Source: Chitinophagales bacterium
GTDB lineage: Bacteria; Bacteroidota; Bacteroidia; Chitinophagales; CAIOSU01
Assembly: GCA_018401955.1 (NCBI GenBank)
Contig: JAGYJT010000017.1
Location: 1 to 64,000, forward strand
Length of the DNA stretch: 64,000 nucleotides
Direction of reading: 5' to 3'
In this document: piece by piece, positions 25,550 to 33,646 of the stretch
Numbering within the stretch: position 1 is the stretch's first letter
Layout: every line of letters begins with the position of its first letter
The notes under the pieces: generated by a model
What the model saw: only the letters and a program-made list of their open reading frames with translations
What the model was told of the DNA's origin: nothing
The model's database searches: none
Position numbers and translations under genes: made by a program

Positions 25550-26185
25550 CTACAGCGCCAGTGTAACAATGCTCTTAGTCTCATAAAACGGATCATCGTA
25601 ATACTTACTTAAGGGAGTTACCCTAGCGCGGTTGCCAAAAGGCTCAAGTTCAGCAGTAAGGTCGCCACCTTTTAAGGCAATCAATCCATTGTGCAGGCGG
25701 TGGTTATTGCGCTTTTTTATTTTGCCACGAGTCCATTGAACTAGCTCAGCCATAGGAGCAACAGCACGGGTGATGGCAAAATCTACATGTCCTTCAAAGC
25801 GCTCAGAGCGGATGTTGTCAGGAAAAACATTGTCAATTTTAAGCGCATCTTTCACGGCCTTTACCACGGTTATCTTTTTACCTATAGAGTCGGTTAGGTA
25901 AAATAGGGTATCTGGAAACAAGATGGCCAAAGGAATACCAGGGAAACCGCCACCAGTGCCAACATCCAATACATCGGCACCTGGGTTAAACTTCACCACC
26001 TTGGCAATAGCCAACGAGTGCAGTATATGCCGCTCATACAGGTTATCAATATCCTTGCGAGAGATAACATTTATTTTGGCGTTCCACTCTGCATATAAAC
26101 CTTGCAACTGTTCAAAATGGCTTTTTTGCTGGTTGGTGAGGTTAGGAAAATGGTAGTACAAAAGTTCTATGCCTGTTGGGGTCAT
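25550..26185 (-). CDS. rsmG: 16S rRNA (guanine-N7) methyltransferase
   Basis: The 211-residue protein matches RsmG/GidB: EWNAKINVISRKD and ERHILHSLAIAKV at the N-terminal cap, SAM motif VLDVGTGGGFPGIPLAI, and RAVAPMAELVQW. It methylates G527 (E. coli numbering) of 16S rRNA. It is separated from gidA/mnmG, with which it is paired in many bacteria. Confidence 0.93.
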   Translation of the reverse strand: MTPTGIELLYYHFPNLTNQQKSHFEQLQGLYAEWNAKINVISRKDIDNLYERHILHSLAIAKVVKFNPGADVLDVGTGGGFPGIPLAILFPDTLFYLTDSIGKKITVVKAVKDALKIDNVFPDNIRSERFEGHVDFAITRAVAPMAELVQWTRGKIKKRNNHRLHNGLIALKGGDLTAELEPFGNRARVTPLSKYYDDPFYETKSIVTLAL

Positions 26186-26238
26186 TGGTTAATGGGGTTA
26201 TTAGGCAAAGGTCGGTAATAAAGCCCGTAACATAAAAA

Positions 26239-26266
26239 CGGGCACCAAGGTAGTCCTTAGTGCCCG
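26239..26266 (-). terminator. Rho-independent terminator
   Basis: The stem CGGGCACCAAGG / CCTTAGTGCCCG has a 4-nt loop and one internal mismatch; on the minus strand it is followed by TTTTTATG. It ends the transcript of the sigma factor gene at 26315. Confidence 0.85.
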
Positions 26267-26314
26267 ATGTTTATTATTGTTATTGTAACTAGACGTGTGT
26301 AGTAATAATGATGC

Positions 26315-26920
26315 TTAAATCCTGTCTTTGGTTTTATCCATCATCTTAAACAGTAGTTCTTTAGCTCGGAACAATTGAGCCTTAACCGTACCTAGCGGTA
26401 TGTTAAGTTCTTGGGCAATCTCTTCGTAGCTAAGCTCTTGGTAGTAGCGCATTTCAATTAGCACTTTGTATTTATCGTCTAGCTTCTCTAGCGTACCCCT
26501 TACTGATATAGAGCGCTGCTTGCGCATGTACTTCTCTTCAGGGTTCAATGAGTCTGATTTGATATCGATTGTCATCTCATCGCCCTCATCATTGCCAAAA
26601 GTTTGGTCAATGCTAGTGGTTTCCAAGCGCTTTTTACGAATAAAATCAATGCAGCTATTGGTTGCTATTTTAAACAGCCATGTGCTGAAGGCATACTTTG
26701 GGTCATATTTTTCGAGCCTATTAAAAGCCTTACCAAACGACTCAATAGTAATATCCTCCGCATCATCACGGTTATGTACCATCTTCAATACCATGAAGAA
26801 GATAGAATCTTTATAGCGAGACATTAGCTTAGCAAAAGCTTGCTGGTCTTTTTTCTCGACAGCTAGCTTTACTAACTCTAAATCTTCTTGCGAACGTTGT
26901 GATGGTGATTGTTGCTCCAT
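26315..26920 (-). CDS. ECF-type RNA polymerase sigma factor
   Basis: The 201-residue protein has sigma region 2 (DAEDITIESFGKAFNRLEKY and FSTWLFKIATNSCIDFIRKKR) and region 4 (LIEMRYYQELSYEEIAQELN then PLGTVKAQLFRAKELL). The acidic linker between them is normal for the family. It belongs to the extracytoplasmic-function group; no anti-sigma gene is adjacent. Its first 43 bp overlap the end of the glycosyltransferase gene, implying one transcript. The regulated genes are unknown. Confidence 0.9.
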   Translation of the reverse strand: MEQQSPSQRSQEDLELVKLAVEKKDQQAFAKLMSRYKDSIFFMVLKMVHNRDDAEDITIESFGKAFNRLEKYDPKYAFSTWLFKIATNSCIDFIRKKRLETTSIDQTFGNDEGDEMTIDIKSDSLNPEEKYMRKQRSISVRGTLEKLDDKYKVLIEMRYYQELSYEEIAQELNIPLGTVKAQLFRAKELLFKMMDKTKDRI

Positions 26921-28083
26921 GTACTTACCTTAATTGCAGAAAGACAGCCCAAGCTAAATAAAAATACTGACATCAGAAAATCACATATCAACACAAAGGG
27001 CAATAAAGATGCCTGTTCCAGCGCATTCATGGTGGCGGGCAAGGCTACGAGTAATATCAAAAAACGAAGCACTAAAAGACCTAATGCAAACCAAATGAAC
27101 GTGGTACCAAAAAGTACGGATGCAAAAAGAAGTCCCAGTACAACAAAATAGAGTGCTATTTGTGGTAGGTAAATAAATGTCAATATAGCCTGGGTTACCA
27201 ACCTATAATGTTTGCCAGCTTGTGTGTGTCGGCGCTTTTGATGCCACCAATCGGTCCAAGATTTTTTTGGTATGCTCCACATAAGGGCTTCGTTTTCGGC
27301 GCATACGCGGGTGTTTTTGCGGGTGGCCATTTCGTTTACCAACAGGTCATCGTCGCCGCTAAGGGTGCTGGCATATTTTTCTTTGGCAGTTGAGTTAAGG
27401 TATACTTGCTTACGGTATGCTAGGTTGCGGCCCACGCCCATATAGGGTAGGCCCATCATGGCTAATCCGCCATAAAGGTGGGCGGTAATGAGGGTTTCGT
27501 AGCGTATCAGCTTGTTTAACAAGCCTGGTTGGTTGTAGTATGGCGAAAAACCCAACACAATATCCGTTTGGTCATCCATAAAGCCTGCCATGGTGCGTGC
27601 CCAGTATGGTGATTGTGGTTTGCAATCCGCATCGGTAAGCAATATAATGTTGTGGGTGGCAGCCAATATACCTTCATGCAGGGCCTGCTTTTTACTGCCG
27701 GTGGTTCCTTCAATATTTATAACCCTTAGCCTATCAAATTTTGCTTGCAGGTTTTTTAGCACTTGCAGCGTGTGGTCGGTAGAGCGGTCGTTTACCACAA
27801 TTACCTCTAAGTTGTTGTATTGTTGTGCCAATACCCAGGGTAGGTTATTTTGCAGGTTTTCTGCTTCATTGTGCGCACAAATAACAATGGATACAGGGCC
27901 GGGCTTTGCCAAGGTGCGGGGCGAGCGGTAGTTGAGCCACCTTACCGTAATGTACAAGGTCATCATCAAATAGATTGCAACCAATAGCGCTATTGCAAAC
28001 TCGCCACCAGTTATCTCATAATAGTTACGAGAGGGTAAGGAGATGAGGAACAAGGTATAATAATTGGATAGCAAAATGTCCAA
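26878..28083 (-). CDS. Membrane glycosyltransferase, GT2 family
   Basis: The 401-residue protein has an N-terminal membrane helix, then a GT-A domain with VSIVICAHNEAENL, VIVVNDRSTD, the DxD-type LLTDADC and a catalytic SGDDDLLV. A WWHQKRRH segment takes the place of QxxRW. Three or four C-terminal helices follow. It should transfer a sugar to a lipid or polysaccharide at the inner membrane. It is 52 bp from the divergent tgt gene. Confidence 0.88.
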   Translation of the reverse strand: MDILLSNYYTLFLISLPSRNYYEITGGEFAIALLVAIYLMMTLYITVRWLNYRSPRTLAKPGPVSIVICAHNEAENLQNNLPWVLAQQYNNLEVIVVNDRSTDHTLQVLKNLQAKFDRLRVINIEGTTGSKKQALHEGILAATHNIILLTDADCKPQSPYWARTMAGFMDDQTDIVLGFSPYYNQPGLLNKLIRYETLITAHLYGGLAMMGLPYMGVGRNLAYRKQVYLNSTAKEKYASTLSGDDDLLVNEMATRKNTRVCAENEALMWSIPKKSWTDWWHQKRRHTQAGKHYRLVTQAILTFIYLPQIALYFVVLGLLFASVLFGTTFIWFALGLLVLRFLILLVALPATMNALEQASLLPFVLICDFLMSVFLFSLGCLSAIKVSTWSNNHHHNVRKKI

Positions 28084-28135
28084 ATTGGTGGCGGTTTCGT
28101 TACTTTGCCTAAATTAATCATTTTTAGTAGGCAGC

Positions 28136-29266
28136 GTGGAATTTAACATACAAGCAAAAGACCCCGGCAGCAAAGCACGGGCAGGCGAAATTACAACTGG
28201 GCACGGCATCATCCAAACCCCTATTTTTATGCCCGTAGGTACAGTGGGTACCGTAAAGGCCGTGCATTTTAGTGAGTTGGAAACGGAAGTGCAGGCGCAG
28301 ATAATATTGGGCAATACTTATCATTTGTATTTGCGCCCAGGTTTGGAGGCCTTGAAAATGGTTGGTGGGCTGCACAAGTTTAACACCTGGAGCAGGCCAA
28401 TATTAACAGATAGTGGTGGCTACCAAGTGTTTTCGTTGGCCGAGCGCCGGAAAATAACAGAGGAGGGGGTTAAATTCCAATCGCATATTGATGGCAGCAA
28501 ACACCTTTTTACGCCAGAGAATGTAATGGATACCCAGCGTGTTATTGGTGCCGACATTATTATGGCATTTGATGAGTGTACCCCTTATCCTTGCGAAAAA
28601 ACCTATGCTACCAATAGTATGCACCTAACCCACAGATGGTTGGATAGGTGTGTAAAACGTTTTAGCGAAACCGAGCCTTTGTATGGCTACCAGCAGGCTT
28701 TATTCCCCATTGTGCAGGGCAGCGTTTACCCCGATTTGCGAAAACAATCGGCTGAATATATTGCCAGCAAGGGCATGCCGGGCAATGCCATAGGTGGTTT
28801 AAGCGTTGGAGAGCCAGCTGAAGATATGTATGCCATGACCGAACTGGTTTGTGATATTTTACCTGCCGATAAGCCACGATACCTAATGGGCGTGGGCACA
28901 CCTGCCAATATACTGGAGGGCATAGCCCTGGGCGTAGATATGTTTGACTGTGTAATGCCCACCCGCAATGGCCGCAACGGTATGATGTTTACCACGCAAG
29001 GTATCATCAACATTAAAAACAAAAAGTGGGAGCACGATTTTAGCCCTATTGACGAGTTTAGCCCAGCCAGCACTAGTCGCAGGCATAGCAAAGCGTATTT
29101 ACGGCACTTGTTTGCTGCAAATGAGTTGTTGGGCTTGCAAATAGCCAGTATCAACAATATTTCGTTTTACCTTTGGATGGTGGGCGAGGCCCGAAAGCAA
29201 ATTTTGGCTGGCACCTTTGCTAGCTGGAAGGATAGTGCCATCAAAACATTTATGCAACGATTATAA
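28136..29266 (+). CDS. tgt: tRNA-guanine transglycosylase lacking the usual zinc ligands
   Basis: The 376-residue enzyme has the substrate motifs ILTDSGGYQVFSL and GGLSVGEPAEDMYAM, and nucleophile Asp in GVDMFDCVMPTRNGRNG. It inserts preQ1 into the anticodon of tRNAs on the queuosine route. In most bacteria a C-x-C-x2-C...H site binds zinc near the C-terminus; here that region reads SPIDEFSPASTSRRHSKAY with Ser, Ala and Ser at those places, and NN replaces the IH of the later ligand. I recall similar Cys-free Tgt proteins in Bacteroidota. The start is GTG; an LptF/G gene follows after 5 bp. Confidence 0.93.
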   Translation: MEFNIQAKDPGSKARAGEITTGHGIIQTPIFMPVGTVGTVKAVHFSELETEVQAQIILGNTYHLYLRPGLEALKMVGGLHKFNTWSRPILTDSGGYQVFSLAERRKITEEGVKFQSHIDGSKHLFTPENVMDTQRVIGADIIMAFDECTPYPCEKTYATNSMHLTHRWLDRCVKRFSETEPLYGYQQALFPIVQGSVYPDLRKQSAEYIASKGMPGNAIGGLSVGEPAEDMYAMTELVCDILPADKPRYLMGVGTPANILEGIALGVDMFDCVMPTRNGRNGMMFTTQGIINIKNKKWEHDFSPIDEFSPASTSRRHSKAYLRHLFAANELLGLQIASINNISFYLWMVGEARKQILAGTFASWKDSAIKTFMQRL

Positions 29267-29271
29267 CCCGC

Positions 29272-30348
29272 GTGTTTAAGCAGCTTGATATATACATTTT
29301 CCGAAAGTTTATAGGCACGTTTGTGTTTGCGCTCATGCTATTTACCATGGTAGCTATAGTGATAGACTTGGTGGAGAAGCTCGATGATATTATCGAGAAG
29401 CAAGTATCGGTTACCGAGTTGATATTTGGTTATTACATCAACTTCATTCCGTATATAGATGCACTGCTCACGCCGCTGTTTGTGTTTATTGCGGTTATAT
29501 TTTTTACCTCTCGCTTGGCTTACCGTACAGAGATTGTAGCCATGCTTGCAAGTGGTATTAGCTATTATAGGGTATTGTTGCCATTTTTTGTGGCGGCCAT
29601 GCTCATTGCTACCGTGCTGTGGTGGGGCAATAATTATGGGGTACCCAATGCCAATAAAGATCGTTTAGCTTTTGAGGTGAAGTACATAAATACCTATGAT
29701 AGGTATCGAAAAAATGTACACCTGCAGGTAAAAAAGGATCATTACATATTTATGGAGAACTATGCCAGCAAAGACAGCACGGGCTATAAGTTTTCGTATG
29801 AAATATTCAACCAAGGTCAGCTAGTATATAAGCTGCGCAGTGATAGGGTGCAGTGGGACGGGGCCACTGGCAAATGGACGGTTAAAAACTATGTTGTAAG
29901 GGAGTTTGATAGAGACGGCGAGACTTTTTCGCAAGGCAAAAGCTTTGATACCATCTATAATTTTGCACCTACCGACCTTGAAAAACGGAGCAATAGCAAA
30001 GAAGAAATGAACACTACCGAGCTAAAAGAGTACATAGCGCTTATGCAAGCTCGCGGCGAAGAAGGTGTTGAGTACTATTACATAGAGCTATACAGGCGTA
30101 GTGCCGATAGTGCTATGGTGCTAATACTTACGCTTATTGGAGCTACTATTGCCTCAAGAAAGGTACGGGGCGGTATGGGTTTCCATTTGGCTATGGGTTT
30201 TGCCTTGGCAGGTTTGTATATTGTGTTTATGCAGTTTTCAAAAACATTTTCTACCAACGGAAACTTGCCGCCTATATTAGGCATCTGGATACCAAATATA
30301 GTTTTTGCCGCCATGGGTGTTTGGTTGCTCAAAAAAGCACAGAAGTGA
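29272..30348 (+). CDS. LptF/LptG family lipopolysaccharide export permease
   Basis: The 358-residue protein has six membrane helices in the YjgP/YjgQ arrangement: three at the N-terminus (FVFALMLFTMVAIVIDLVEK, YYINFIPYIDALLTPLFVFIAV), a large periplasmic jellyroll (residues ~115-265), and three at the C-terminus. It belongs to the inner-membrane complex that moves LPS to the periplasmic bridge. The start is GTG, 5 bp after tgt, so the two are cotranscribed, an arrangement common in this phylum. Confidence 0.9.
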   Translation: MFKQLDIYIFRKFIGTFVFALMLFTMVAIVIDLVEKLDDIIEKQVSVTELIFGYYINFIPYIDALLTPLFVFIAVIFFTSRLAYRTEIVAMLASGISYYRVLLPFFVAAMLIATVLWWGNNYGVPNANKDRLAFEVKYINTYDRYRKNVHLQVKKDHYIFMENYASKDSTGYKFSYEIFNQGQLVYKLRSDRVQWDGATGKWTVKNYVVREFDRDGETFSQGKSFDTIYNFAPTDLEKRSNSKEEMNTTELKEYIALMQARGEEGVEYYYIELYRRSADSAMVLILTLIGATIASRKVRGGMGFHLAMGFALAGLYIVFMQFSKTFSTNGNLPPILGIWIPNIVFAAMGVWLLKKAQK

Positions 30349-30504
30349 GACTTAGGTATTTTCTTCATAATAGGTTGGTAGATATACCTAGCGGTGGGTA
30401 TTTATGTTTGATAACAATAAAAACGTACTGGTTAATTTGCATAGCTTATATAAATTTCCTATCCTTATACCGACAGTATTAACAAACCAACTAAATTCAA
30501 AAAA

Positions 30505-30681
30505 ATGAAAAAGGTTATTTTAGCAATGGTTGTATTTGCAGCCGTAGGGTTAACTGCTTGTAATAAATGTGATACCTGCTCTGGTGGAACATTAGACGGA
30601 CAAGAGTATTGTGAAAGTAACAACCTTGCTCGTGACGTTTTTGAAGCAAGTTGCCAAGCTGGTGGCGGAAGCATCAAGTAA
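30505..30681 (+). CDS. Small Cys-rich lipoprotein
   Basis: The 58-residue product begins with a lipoprotein signal ending LTAC (Cys19) and has four more Cys: NKCDTCSGG, EYCESNN and EASCQAG. The mature part is only 40 residues. It may be held compact by disulphides or bind metal. It resembles the next gene in its C-x(1-2)-C pair followed by a helix and a further Cys. A terminator follows directly. No function recognised. Confidence 0.75.
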   Translation: MKKVILAMVVFAAVGLTACNKCDTCSGGTLDGQEYCESNNLARDVFEASCQAGGGSIK

Positions 30682-30704
30682 TCCTCCTACTACCGAAATG
30701 AATG

Positions 30705-30734
30705 AAAGGCCATCCTTAGGGGTGGCCTTTTTTT
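30705..30734 (+). terminator. Rho-independent terminator
   Basis: Stem AAAGGCCA / TGGCCTTT with a 10-nt loop, then a run of T. Confidence 0.88.
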
Positions 30735-30949
30735 ATATCCCCAACTCTGGGAAGTGCGCATCTCACTATGGGTATATTTATACTCATTTCTTTATACAGT
30801 TAATTACGGCATTTACCGCTTGTAATACATTGTAAGCAAGCTGCCATATAGGTGCCACCTGCATTTGTGGGCTGCGCTGGGGTTGCGGCACATGGTTTGC
30901 CTGTTTGCTATCTGAACTATAAATGGTTAACTATTAAACCAAAGAAATT

Positions 30950-31189
30950 ATGAAAAACTGGATGATGATGTTGGGCGTTGCAACTGTTATGATATTTGCA
31001 ACCTCATGCGACAAAGATGAAAATGGCGATTATGTATGCACCTGTAAAAATCAGGATGGCGATATAGAAAGCAGCACTGCAATTGTAAACCAAAACTTGA
31101 TTAATGCAAGAGGTGCTTGCTCTGATAAGGAGGAACAATTGAACGATAGGCCATTGGATACAAATACTTATATCTGTACTATCGACTGA
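30950..31189 (+). CDS. Small Cys-rich lipoprotein
   Basis: The 79-residue product has a signal ending FATSC (Cys20). The mature part contains YVCTCKNQDG, then a helix (NQNLINARGACSDKEEQL) and a final YICTID, giving four Cys after the lipid-anchor Cys. Similar CxC lipoproteins occur widely in Bacteroidota, without known function. It is the second of a pair with the gene at 30505, each with its own terminator. Confidence 0.8.
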   Translation: MKNWMMMLGVATVMIFATSCDKDENGDYVCTCKNQDGDIESSTAIVNQNLINARGACSDKEEQLNDRPLDTNTYICTID

Positions 31190-31211
31190 TAAAAATTAAA
31201 CCATCAATGTG

Positions 31212-31240
31212 AAGGTAGCTTTAGGGCTACCTTTTTTTTG
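31212..31240 (+). terminator. Rho-independent terminator
   Basis: Stem AAGGTAG / CTACCTT with an 8-nt loop, followed by eight T residues. Confidence 0.88.
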
Positions 31241-31267
31241 TGCTATATTTTTAGCAGCTTTGATGCG

Positions 31268-31834
31268 ATGCTAAAACGTTTTTCCAATATCGCCTTATTA
31301 GTGTTTTGTGGTTTACTTGTAGCTGGTATTGTCATCACTCGCGAGGTGGACACTGCCATTGAGACCAATGAAAACCGCAAAGACGCGGCTCGCGATGCAA
31401 TTGTAGATTTTTCTGTTGATTGCACAGGGCCAGTGAAAGTACTAATTACGGCCGATACCGCACTTTGGGTGCGTATTGAATATATCTTACCAAGCTTTAG
31501 CTCTTATAACCTTGATAAGCGAAACGGTAGTTGGTTTTTGGGTGAAATGCCCACAAACAGAGAGGCTACCAACCGTTACCTGGGCAAAATTGCTTCGGCA
31601 AAAAGTAATTGCTCCATTGTGCATAGCAATCCAAACGCATTGAAAATGGCAGATTATAAGATAAAGGTTATAACCGTTGATGATGATACTTTTTTCTATC
31701 AAACCTATGTAATTGATACCAATTTTATTGTGCAAGACTACACAGGCCAGTTATACTCTGGCAACAATGATAGCCTGTTTTGGCAGTTGTATTTCGGTAA
31801 GCAGCGATTCATTCCTGAACTGGCCGGGCAATAG
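31268..31834 (+). CDS. Membrane-anchored hypothetical protein
   Basis: The 188-residue protein has one N-terminal helix (FSNIALLVFCGLLVAGIVI) and a soluble, mainly beta-stranded domain likely in the periplasm. No family recognised. The ATG at 31268 fits the membrane helix. Its last 26 bp overlap the end of the convergent ceramidase-like gene. Confidence 0.6.
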   Translation: MLKRFSNIALLVFCGLLVAGIVITREVDTAIETNENRKDAARDAIVDFSVDCTGPVKVLITADTALWVRIEYILPSFSSYNLDKRNGSWFLGEMPTNREATNRYLGKIASAKSNCSIVHSNPNALKMADYKIKVITVDDDTFFYQTYVIDTNFIVQDYTGQLYSGNNDSLFWQLYFGKQRFIPELAGQ

Positions 31835-32672
31835 GCTGCTCGCTACGAAGCATTAAATACACAAAAAAACCTCCTAGCCCGGTAAGTACATGCCAAAATG
31901 CATGGCCTTGGATAAGGCTCTCTGGGTCGCACCAATGCTTATAGCGGTCGAGCCACCAAATAAAAAATGCTGCGGAGGTACTCAATATTGCCATTACCCC
32001 AAACAACATTCGATAAGGTGCCTTGCTTACGAAATGATACCACAGCGAGGTTATTATTATACCAACAATAAATGCAGGCAAGGCAATGGAAGAGTTCATG
32101 TGCCATTTAACGGCAAACAAAAGTGCGAACACAATAAAGGCAGCAACTACGGTTGCCATGGTTAACTTTGCCTCATTAACTGGTTTGTAATGTTTATAAA
32201 TTTTAACCAGATTAATCAATATCGGAAATGCTACCAGTGCATATGTACCGCCCATATCAAAGTGCTGCCCAATGCGGGTAATGGAGGCATGAAAGAAGAA
32301 ACTACCAAAGCACAGGTAAAGAAACGTAAAACCAAATAACCAAGATATTGCAGGGTTGCGTGTAACGAAATTGCCCTGCGGCTTATTAGTGGCGTCGTGT
32401 AAGGCAAGTTTAGCACAAACAAGCCCATAAAAAAGGTATGCTAAGTTGCTCCAAGTATTGGCGCGTTGCCGTATAAACTCATCTAATCGGTTTTTTTCGC
32501 AAAAGATGGTGTTGGTGCCATTGCTGCCCAGCGTCCAGCCTTGCCACATATTTACATCCCAAACTAAATAGAAAACAGTCGCCAGAATGGCAGTTGTAAT
32601 AATGAAAATGATGGTAGGGCCCTTGAGTAAACTGCTCAAAGAGTCCCTATAATGGATATTGGGGAATTGCAT
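31809..32672 (-). CDS. Ceramidase-like membrane hydrolase (CREST/alkaline ceramidase type)
   Basis: The 287-residue protein has about seven helices. It keeps the hallmarks of the alkaline ceramidase superfamily: FCE near residue 60, ANTWSNLAYLFYG, the Ser/His motif GSFFFHA, and the C-terminal WWLDRYKHWCDPES with GHAFWHVLTGLGGFFV supplying the HxxxH zinc ligands. Family enzymes hydrolyse ceramide N-acyl bonds. Many Bacteroidota make sphingolipids, so this activity is plausible, but the substrate is inferred. Confidence 0.82.
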   Translation of the reverse strand: MQFPNIHYRDSLSSLLKGPTIIFIITTAILATVFYLVWDVNMWQGWTLGSNGTNTIFCEKNRLDEFIRQRANTWSNLAYLFYGLVCAKLALHDATNKPQGNFVTRNPAISWLFGFTFLYLCFGSFFFHASITRIGQHFDMGGTYALVAFPILINLVKIYKHYKPVNEAKLTMATVVAAFIVFALLFAVKWHMNSSIALPAFIVGIIITSLWYHFVSKAPYRMLFGVMAILSTSAAFFIWWLDRYKHWCDPESLIQGHAFWHVLTGLGGFFVYLMLRSEQPIARPVQE

Positions 32673-32809
32673 AACCGCAAGATAGAGCAGATAATTAAAA
32701 TGGTGAAATAGTAATTGGTGTAATGCAAATCAAGTAACAGGGTGACGGAGGTCATTTTATAAAATGCATGATTTAAAGATATTTGATGCAGTTACTAAAC
32801 TATTGAACT

Positions 32810-33340
32810 ATGAAGCTGCTAGTGATTTTTGCTACTACCGAAGGGCATACCCGTAAAATAGCCCATTTTGTTCAAAATGAAGCGAAAGCCCAAGGGTGGG
32901 AGGTTGATGTGAAAGACGTGAGTGAGGGCGCGCCATTACCCAATGGCTATGATGCCGCGTTAATTGGTGCATCCATACATATGGGTAAGTACCAGGCTGC
33001 CATTGCAGATTATGTGATAAGGAATAGCCAAGGCTTGAATAATACCCTGTCGGGCTTTTTATCAGTGAGCTTAACAGCCGCCGGCGATGATGAAGAGGCT
33101 TGGAAGGAGATAAATGAGATTGCCGATCATTTTTTGAAATATTGCGACTGGACCCCGCAACGCAGCTTGCAAGTAGCTGGCGCACTCAAGTATGTTGAGT
33201 ACGATTGGCTTAAAAAAATAGTGATGCGCCATATAGCCAAGAAATCTGGCGGTAGCACTGATACCAAACACGATCATGAGTACACCAACTGGGATGAACT
33301 TAGCATGTTTGTGAAAGATTTCTTAGCGCTAAAAAAATAG
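32810..33340 (+). CDS. HemG-like flavodoxin domain protein
   Basis: The 176-residue protein has the FMN-binding loop FATTEGHTRKIA and the family segments YDAALIGASIHMGKY and SGFLSVSLTAAG. These match menaquinone-dependent protoporphyrinogen IX dehydrogenase (HemG) rather than electron-carrier flavodoxins. HemG converts protoporphyrinogen IX to protoporphyrin IX for haem. No other haem gene is near, so this remains a family-level call. Confidence 0.82.
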   Translation: MKLLVIFATTEGHTRKIAHFVQNEAKAQGWEVDVKDVSEGAPLPNGYDAALIGASIHMGKYQAAIADYVIRNSQGLNNTLSGFLSVSLTAAGDDEEAWKEINEIADHFLKYCDWTPQRSLQVAGALKYVEYDWLKKIVMRHIAKKSGGSTDTKHDHEYTNWDELSMFVKDFLALKK

Positions 33341-33341
33341 T

Positions 33342-33623
33342 TTATTCAGTTACCTCAACACCTTTCCAAAATGCCACATAGCCTTTAATATTATTGGCGC
33401 CATCCTTTGTGTTGGCGTAGTACCAAGCCGCATCGGTATTGGTTTTGCCATCCACTTCAAGGGTGTAGTACGATGCTTGGCCTTTCCAAGGGCAGTTGGT
33501 GTGCGTATTTGATGGCTTGAAAAATTCGCGCTTAAGGGCATTTGCCGGAAAATAATGGTTGCGTTCCACTACAATGGTCTCGTCGCTCTCGGCAATTACT
33601 TGGTTGTTCCAAATGGCTTTCAT
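33342..33623 (-). CDS. DUF427 domain protein
   Basis: The 93-residue protein matches DUF427: KAIWNNQVIAESDETIVVE, a Cys motif NTHTNCPWKGQASYY and the closing YVAFWKGVEV. Function in the family is unknown. I use the ATG at 33623, the usual family start, rather than one 21 bp upstream. It is 23 bp downstream of the Fic gene and may share its transcript. Confidence 0.88.
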   Translation of the reverse strand: MKAIWNNQVIAESDETIVVERNHYFPANALKREFFKPSNTHTNCPWKGQASYYTLEVDGKTNTDAAWYYANTKDGANNIKGYVAFWKGVEVTE

Positions 33624-33646
33624 GGTGGGTGTGGTTTTGTACACAG

